Origin: Gammaproteobacteria bacterium
Lineage (GTDB): Bacteria; Pseudomonadota; Gammaproteobacteria; Francisellales; CACEW01
Assembly: GCA_028282045.1 (NCBI GenBank)
Contig: JANQIS010000180.1
Coordinates: forward strand, 1-16,874
Reading direction: 5' to 3'
DNA: 16,874 bases
The position numbers and the translations under genes were made by a program. Below, piece after piece: positions 13,964 to 16,874 of the stretch. Each line of letters starts with the position of its first letter. Within the stretch, counting starts at the first letter, position 1. A model generated the notes under the pieces. The model saw nothing but the letters and a program-made list of their open reading frames with translations, did not search any database and had not been told where the DNA came from.

Positions 13964-15346
13964 TCATAACATGACCTTTACAGCTCCAGCGAGGTGTTTT
14001 TTCGGCTTTGCATCATCGGTGCGGCCTGCCTCTTCTAAAAATGGGGTAGAAGAGGTTACTTGAGCATCAGTTGGGCTGGGCTTTGCAGTAGCACCTGGAC
14101 GTGGTGGCACAGCAGGGGGGGGAGCAGATCGAGGTGCTGGTACAGGTTTGGCGTCAGTTGGGCTGCGCCCTGCAGTAATACCTGGCCGTGGCGGCAAAGG
14201 AGGAGGAGATTGCTTTGCCTGTGCAGGTTTAGCATCAGCCGGGCTGGGCTTTGCAATAGCACCTGTGCGTGGCAGCAAAAGGGGGGGAGATTGCTTTGCC
14301 TGTGCAGGTTTGGCGTCAGTTGGGCTGCTTTTTGAAGTAGTACGTTCCGGCGGCACAGGAGAGGGTCGATGTGCCGGTATAGGCGGAGGTGAAGCAGGTC
14401 GTTGTGTGGCAGGATTTGTTGACATAGAATGCTCTTGACCGTTAGCAAAACCCCCATCAACCTGATGGCCTTTCCTGTTCAATGTCGTGATATAAGATTG
14501 GAAATTTTTCAGTGTAGTGATAATATTCATTACCTCATTTAAGGCTTCTTTTTCTTTCTCGGGTTTTCGGCTATTAAGTATTATGGAAGACTGTTTTTTG
14601 AATTCTGATCGCAGATTTTTTATAACGACTGAATGTGTTGGACTTGTTGTGTGCTCTTTGTCTAAGTTTAAACTGGCGAAAAGTTGTTCTCCTAAAGTTA
14701 CAAGCTCATCAAGTTTAAATGACTGCATATCTTTAATTTGCGATTGAACCGAAGTCAAAGGCAGAACTGGATTACTTGGATGATTCGATAATATTTTCAT
14801 CACAACTTTGCTTATCTCTTCTATTTCTTTTCCAGCAGCAATCAGGTCGCTTGCTTTAGGGTTTAAAGTACTAAGGGTTCCACATAGCACCGAGGCTACT
14901 CCTTGTCCACCCATTCGCTTTGCTTGCTCTACCTCTTTTTGCCCACTTAATACTGCTTTATACAAGCGTGATAGATCTCTTATTAACTCCAAAGTATCAT
15001 TTGGCATACTTTGCAATTCTTTTATAATCTCTAAATCTTGTGCCTCTTTGTCATACGTGCGTAGACGATATGCTACATCATCTGAAAGAATTGGTTTTTC
15101 TGCGTTTAAACGTTTTAAAGCATAGATTACTATAGAGGGCGCTGTTTCAGGCGAATCGAGAAACAATTGATCGACAATTTGATTAGCCTTTTTCTGAGTT
15201 TTGGCGGTTTTTATTTTTTGTGTAAATTTCGCTATTTCACTGTTTACTGGGGTTTTCCTGCCCATTCCCTCTGAGGATAATGATTCCATGTGATGTTCTA
15301 GTAGAGATTTCGTAAGCCACGCCATCTTCAAATGATTATTCTTCAT
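13964..15346 (-). CDS. Orphan 460-aa protein with proline-rich SH3-ligand-like repeats; candidate effector
   Basis: No family recognised. ATG at 15346 follows AAGGA with a short spacer. Residues 1-300 are polar and helix-rich with many Lys/Glu, without signal peptide or membrane segment. Residues 316-430 are a Pro/Ala/Ser/Lys region built from repeats of about 27 residues, S-P-T/A-D-A-K-P-A-Q-A-K-Q-S-P-P-x-L-x-P-R. They present SPPPLPPRPG (380-389), PVPAPR (401-406), APPPAVPPRPG (408-418), PVPPER (330-335) and LLLPRTG (356-362). PxxPxR is the class II SH3 ligand and PxPxPR is the CIN85/CD2AP-type ligand, so binding to eukaryotic SH3 proteins is plausible. The C-terminus has FLEEAGRTDD then a basic/hydrophobic end KVML, compatible with acidic-patch translocation signals. 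It is convergent with cdsA and flanked by a partial repeat of the cdsA 3' end. Function and secretion are inference. Confidence 0.78.
   Translation of the reverse strand: MKNNHLKMAWLTKSLLEHHMESLSSEGMGRKTPVNSEIAKFTQKIKTAKTQKKANQIVDQLFLDSPETAPSIVIYALKRLNAEKPILSDDVAYRLRTYDKEAQDLEIIKELQSMPNDTLELIRDLSRLYKAVLSGQKEVEQAKRMGGQGVASVLCGTLSTLNPKASDLIAAGKEIEEISKVVMKILSNHPSNPVLPLTSVQSQIKDMQSFKLDELVTLGEQLFASLNLDKEHTTSPTHSVVIKNLRSEFKKQSSIILNSRKPEKEKEALNEVMNIITTLKNFQSYITTLNRKGHQVDGGFANGQEHSMSTNPATQRPASPPPIPAHRPSPVPPERTTSKSSPTDAKPAQAKQSPPLLLPRTGAIAKPSPADAKPAQAKQSPPPLPPRPGITAGRSPTDAKPVPAPRSAPPPAVPPRPGATAKPSPTDAQVTSSTPFLEEAGRTDDAKPKKHLAGAVKVML
14078..14326 (-). repeat. 81-base tandem repeat (27 codons) in the 460-aa orphan
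   Basis: Units begin at residues 341, 368 and 395 (exact 27-residue period), with a related start at 424. At DNA level, on the plus strand, GAGATTGCTTTGCCTGTGCA starts at 14206 and recurs at 14287, exactly 81 bases later. Units one and two share SP(T/A)DAKPAQAKQ. The near-identity of adjacent units suggests recent expansion by slippage or unequal recombination. Confidence 0.85.
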
Positions 15347-15675
15347 TACTGTTCCTTGTTATTACAACTAACCAGAATAAGTGCTATTTCTCTTACTCGT
15401 GTCAGGATGATACGCTTGCATGAAATACAACCCTAAAACCTGACAGGGTAAGCTCTATATCACCAGGTTAAAATATTCCTTTATTTTTCAATTATTATCT
15501 CAAACGCTTATTAAAATTATGTAAAAATATATAGTAAAATTGTTGCAGTTAAGAGGGTGTGTGCAAAGGGCCTGTTTTGGAAGTGGAGGGCTTTGTTGGT
15601 ATGGTTTGTTCTATTAGGTATTTAAGATACTGTGTCACAATGACAATAAGTCTCATCACATGAAGGGCAATAACT
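15347..15675. other. AT-rich intergenic region between the divergent 460-aa orphan and the NMO-like gene
   Basis: 329 bases. The left part carries the orphan's ribosome-binding site and presumably its promoter; none stands out, the best being weak (CTGACA near 15400 with a poor -10). 15465-15545 is very AT-rich, with TATATAGTAAAAT near 15530 that could serve as a -10 for the plus-strand gene. 15598-15640 holds the diverged copy of the cdsA 3' end. No gene is seen; the long minus-strand frame entering this region from 15842 is antisense to the flavoprotein gene and looks like chance. Confidence 0.55.
15598..15640 (+). repeat. Degenerate copy of the cdsA 3' end and its hairpin
   Basis: It aligns with 13873-13914: 33 of 42 positions are identical, with one extra base, and all nine differences are transitions. 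The shared TTTGTTCTATTAG includes the cdsA stop. Read in the cdsA frame the copy ends W-Y-G-L-F-Y-stop against W-H-S-L-F-Y-stop in cdsA. Weaker similarity continues on both sides (GCC-GTTTTTGG upstream; AGTCTC and AAGGG downstream). No intact cdsA frame exists here, so it is a remnant or a dispersed repeat. Confidence 0.65.
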
Positions 15676-16602
15676 ATGTCAAATTTGACCGCAATACTGG
15701 GAATTAAATATCCAATTATCTCTGCGCCAATGGGCGTGATTGCAGGAGCCAGGCTAGCATGCTCTGTTACCCAGGCCGGTGGCTTAGGCTTGATTGGTGG
15801 TGGGTATTGCGACAAAACCTGGATTAAACAGCAGCTTGACAAGGCTCAGCAGGGAAAATTTGGTATTGGTTTTATTACCTGGCGCTTACACCAATTCCCC
15901 GAAGTGTTAGCGCTATCTTTGCGTTATCGTCCTAGGGCGATTATGCTGTCTTTTGGTGATATTTCACCATTTGTTGATAGTATAAAAAAAGAAAATGTGC
16001 CGCTCATTTGCCAGGTACAAACTGTAGAACAAGCCATCGAATCTAAAAAACAAGGGGCAGATATCATTGTAGCACAAGGAACAGAAGCGGGTGGGCACGG
16101 GTTAACTGAACCGCTATTATCATTATTGCCAGCCGTGTTAAATGCCATTGGAGGCCAGATGCCTGTTGTGGCTGCCGGTGGTTTGGTTGATGGCCATGAC
16201 GTTCAAAAGGTGCTTGCTTTAGGGGCGCAAGGGGTTTTGATGGGAACCCGATTTTATGCCGCTGAAGAATCAGAGGCAACTAGCGAGCAAAAACAACGTA
16301 TTATAGAAGCCTGTAGTGAAGAAACTGTCAGAACACGTGTGTTTGACTATGCGCGCGGATATAATTGGCCTCAGCCATATACAGGAAGAGCACTAAGAAA
16401 TTCTTTTTATCAAAAATGGCACCAACAAAATGATATGTTTGATAAGATAACCAGAGCTGAAAAAGCAGCTTATGCTGAAGCTGCGTTATGCAATGATTTC
16501 GATGTGGCTGGAGTTTTTGTAGGAACAGGTGTCAGTCGCATTAAAGAAATCATGCCTGTGGCTCAAATTATGAAAAATATCTGCATCCAGTCAGGATTTT
16601 GA
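15676..16602 (+). CDS. Nitronate monooxygenase / 2-nitropropane dioxygenase-like FMN protein
   Basis: 308 aa, TIM-barrel flavoprotein of the NMO/FabK superfamily. Motifs: YPIISAPMGVIAG (12-24) for FMN binding, QAGGLGLIGGG (33-43), QGTEAGGHG (134-142) with the catalytic His H141, AAGGLVDG (166-173) and GAQGVLMGTRF (183-193) for phosphate binding. The family oxidises nitronates with oxygen or, in FabK-like members, reduces enoyl-ACP; the EAGGH motif with its His favours NMO-type enzymes, but substrate cannot be read from sequence. The ATG at 15676 follows GAAGGG with an 8-base spacer. It is divergent from the 460-aa orphan, directly after the degenerate cdsA repeat, with no operon partner visible. 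Confidence 0.88.
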   Translation: MSNLTAILGIKYPIISAPMGVIAGARLACSVTQAGGLGLIGGGYCDKTWIKQQLDKAQQGKFGIGFITWRLHQFPEVLALSLRYRPRAIMLSFGDISPFVDSIKKENVPLICQVQTVEQAIESKKQGADIIVAQGTEAGGHGLTEPLLSLLPAVLNAIGGQMPVVAAGGLVDGHDVQKVLALGAQGVLMGTRFYAAEESEATSEQKQRIIEACSEETVRTRVFDYARGYNWPQPYTGRALRNSFYQKWHQQNDMFDKITRAEKAAYAEAALCNDFDVAGVFVGTGVSRIKEIMPVAQIMKNICIQSGF

Positions 16603-16671
16603 AGCGTAAGTTTTGACACGAATGGGGCCGCCACCTCTATAAGCATTTACCGGACTATTTATTAATTTGGG

Positions 16672-16874
16672 TTAAACCGGATAATACCCGACGCTGACAT
16701 TCTCCGGCAGAGTAAGTGCATCAATCATGTTGCTGATGCTATGCTGCGCCATAATCACCTCATCATAAGTGTTTAATAGCGCTTTGCTGTTTTCATAGTC
16801 CACGTTCAGTGCCAAGGTAGTGCGTACCTGCCAACTCCAGGCTAAATCTGTATTGTGCCTCTGTTGGTGAACAT
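16672..16874 (-). CDS. C-terminal part of an unrecognised protein
   Basis: An open minus-strand frame enters from the right window edge and ends at TAA (16672-16674), giving about 66 residues ending ENVSVGYYPV. It contains the polar segment LNVDYENSKALLNTYDEVIM and no stop across the edge. Codon use looks like the core genes. No family recognised. Its stop lies 69 bases from the NMO-like gene, convergent with it. The other two minus-strand frames are interrupted, which supports this one, but 200 bases is short. Confidence 0.5.
   Translation of the reverse strand, partial: VHQQRHNTDLAWSWQVRTTLALNVDYENSKALLNTYDEVIMAQHSISNMIDALTLPENVSVGYYPV

Noticed and set aside
14078..14326. CRISPR-like regular repeats
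   Set aside because: The 81-base period is continuous coding sequence with no unique spacers between identical short repeats, and it encodes in-frame 27-residue units.
14060..14460. Long plus- and minus-strand frames overlapping the proline-rich repeat of the 460-aa gene
   Set aside because: They are alternative frames of a GC-rich tandem repeat; a period of 81 bases, a multiple of three, keeps several frames open at once. They lack ribosome-binding sites and family motifs.
15347..15480. PmrA-type box upstream of the 460-aa orphan
   Set aside because: Only single TTAA elements are present, with no second half-site at the required spacing.
15549..15842. Minus-strand 97-codon frame over the start of the NMO-like gene
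   Set aside because: Antisense to a gene with clear FMN and catalytic motifs; it also runs across the degenerate cdsA repeat.

Overview
The window reads as a chromosomal segment of a gammaproteobacterium with moderate GC, probably a host-associated one. Core genes occur in blocks typical of Gammaproteobacteria: rsmJ / rlmB, rpsF-rpsR-rplI-dnaB-alr-radA, and pyrH-frr-uppS-cdsA. Set into the seams between these blocks are three visibly AT-richer orphan genes, all on the minus strand. They resemble secreted effectors of intracellular bacteria (Legionellales-like), but that lifestyle is inferred; no secretion-system gene is visible here.

Layout: 1-231 (-) 5' part of rsmJ, divergent from rlmB (269-997, +). 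1033-5028 (-) holds two orphan genes: a 1019-aa protein with an internal duplication, a PPPIPPKPG ligand-like motif, a 44-residue tandem repeat and an acidic Trp-containing tail, and a 262-aa protein ending in CAAC (CaaX-like). 5029-5420 is a regulatory intergenic stretch with a good sigma70 promoter for rpsF. 5421-6461 is rpsF-rpsR-rplI, closed by a strong intrinsic terminator (6566-6595). Then dnaB (6640-8028), a possible 51-aa ORF overlapping the alr start by ATGA, alr (8196-9257), a small DUF378 membrane protein on the minus strand (9288-9521), and radA (9622-10989). 11076-13892 is the compact operon pyrH-frr-uppS-cdsA (8-nt overlap, 3-nt gap, 1-nt overlap). 13964-15346 (-) is a third orphan with 27-residue proline-rich repeats carrying SH3-ligand-like motifs. 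15676-16602 (+) is a nitronate monooxygenase-like flavoprotein, and 16672-16874 (-) is the C-terminal end of an unrecognised gene.

The housekeeping genes cover rRNA methylation, ribosomal proteins, the replicative helicase, D-alanine supply, recombination, UMP phosphorylation, ribosome recycling, undecaprenyl-PP synthesis and CDP-diacylglycerol synthesis. The most interesting signals are the three orphans (SH3-ligand-like motifs in two, a prenylation-like C-terminus in one, and a WASP-tail-like C-terminus in the largest) and a degenerate second copy of the cdsA 3' end on the far side of the third orphan. In that copy all nine mismatches over 42 aligned bases are transitions and the RNA hairpin is kept by G-U pairs. 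It suggests that the orphan sits in a duplicated or inserted segment. Functional readings of the orphans are inference from motifs only.
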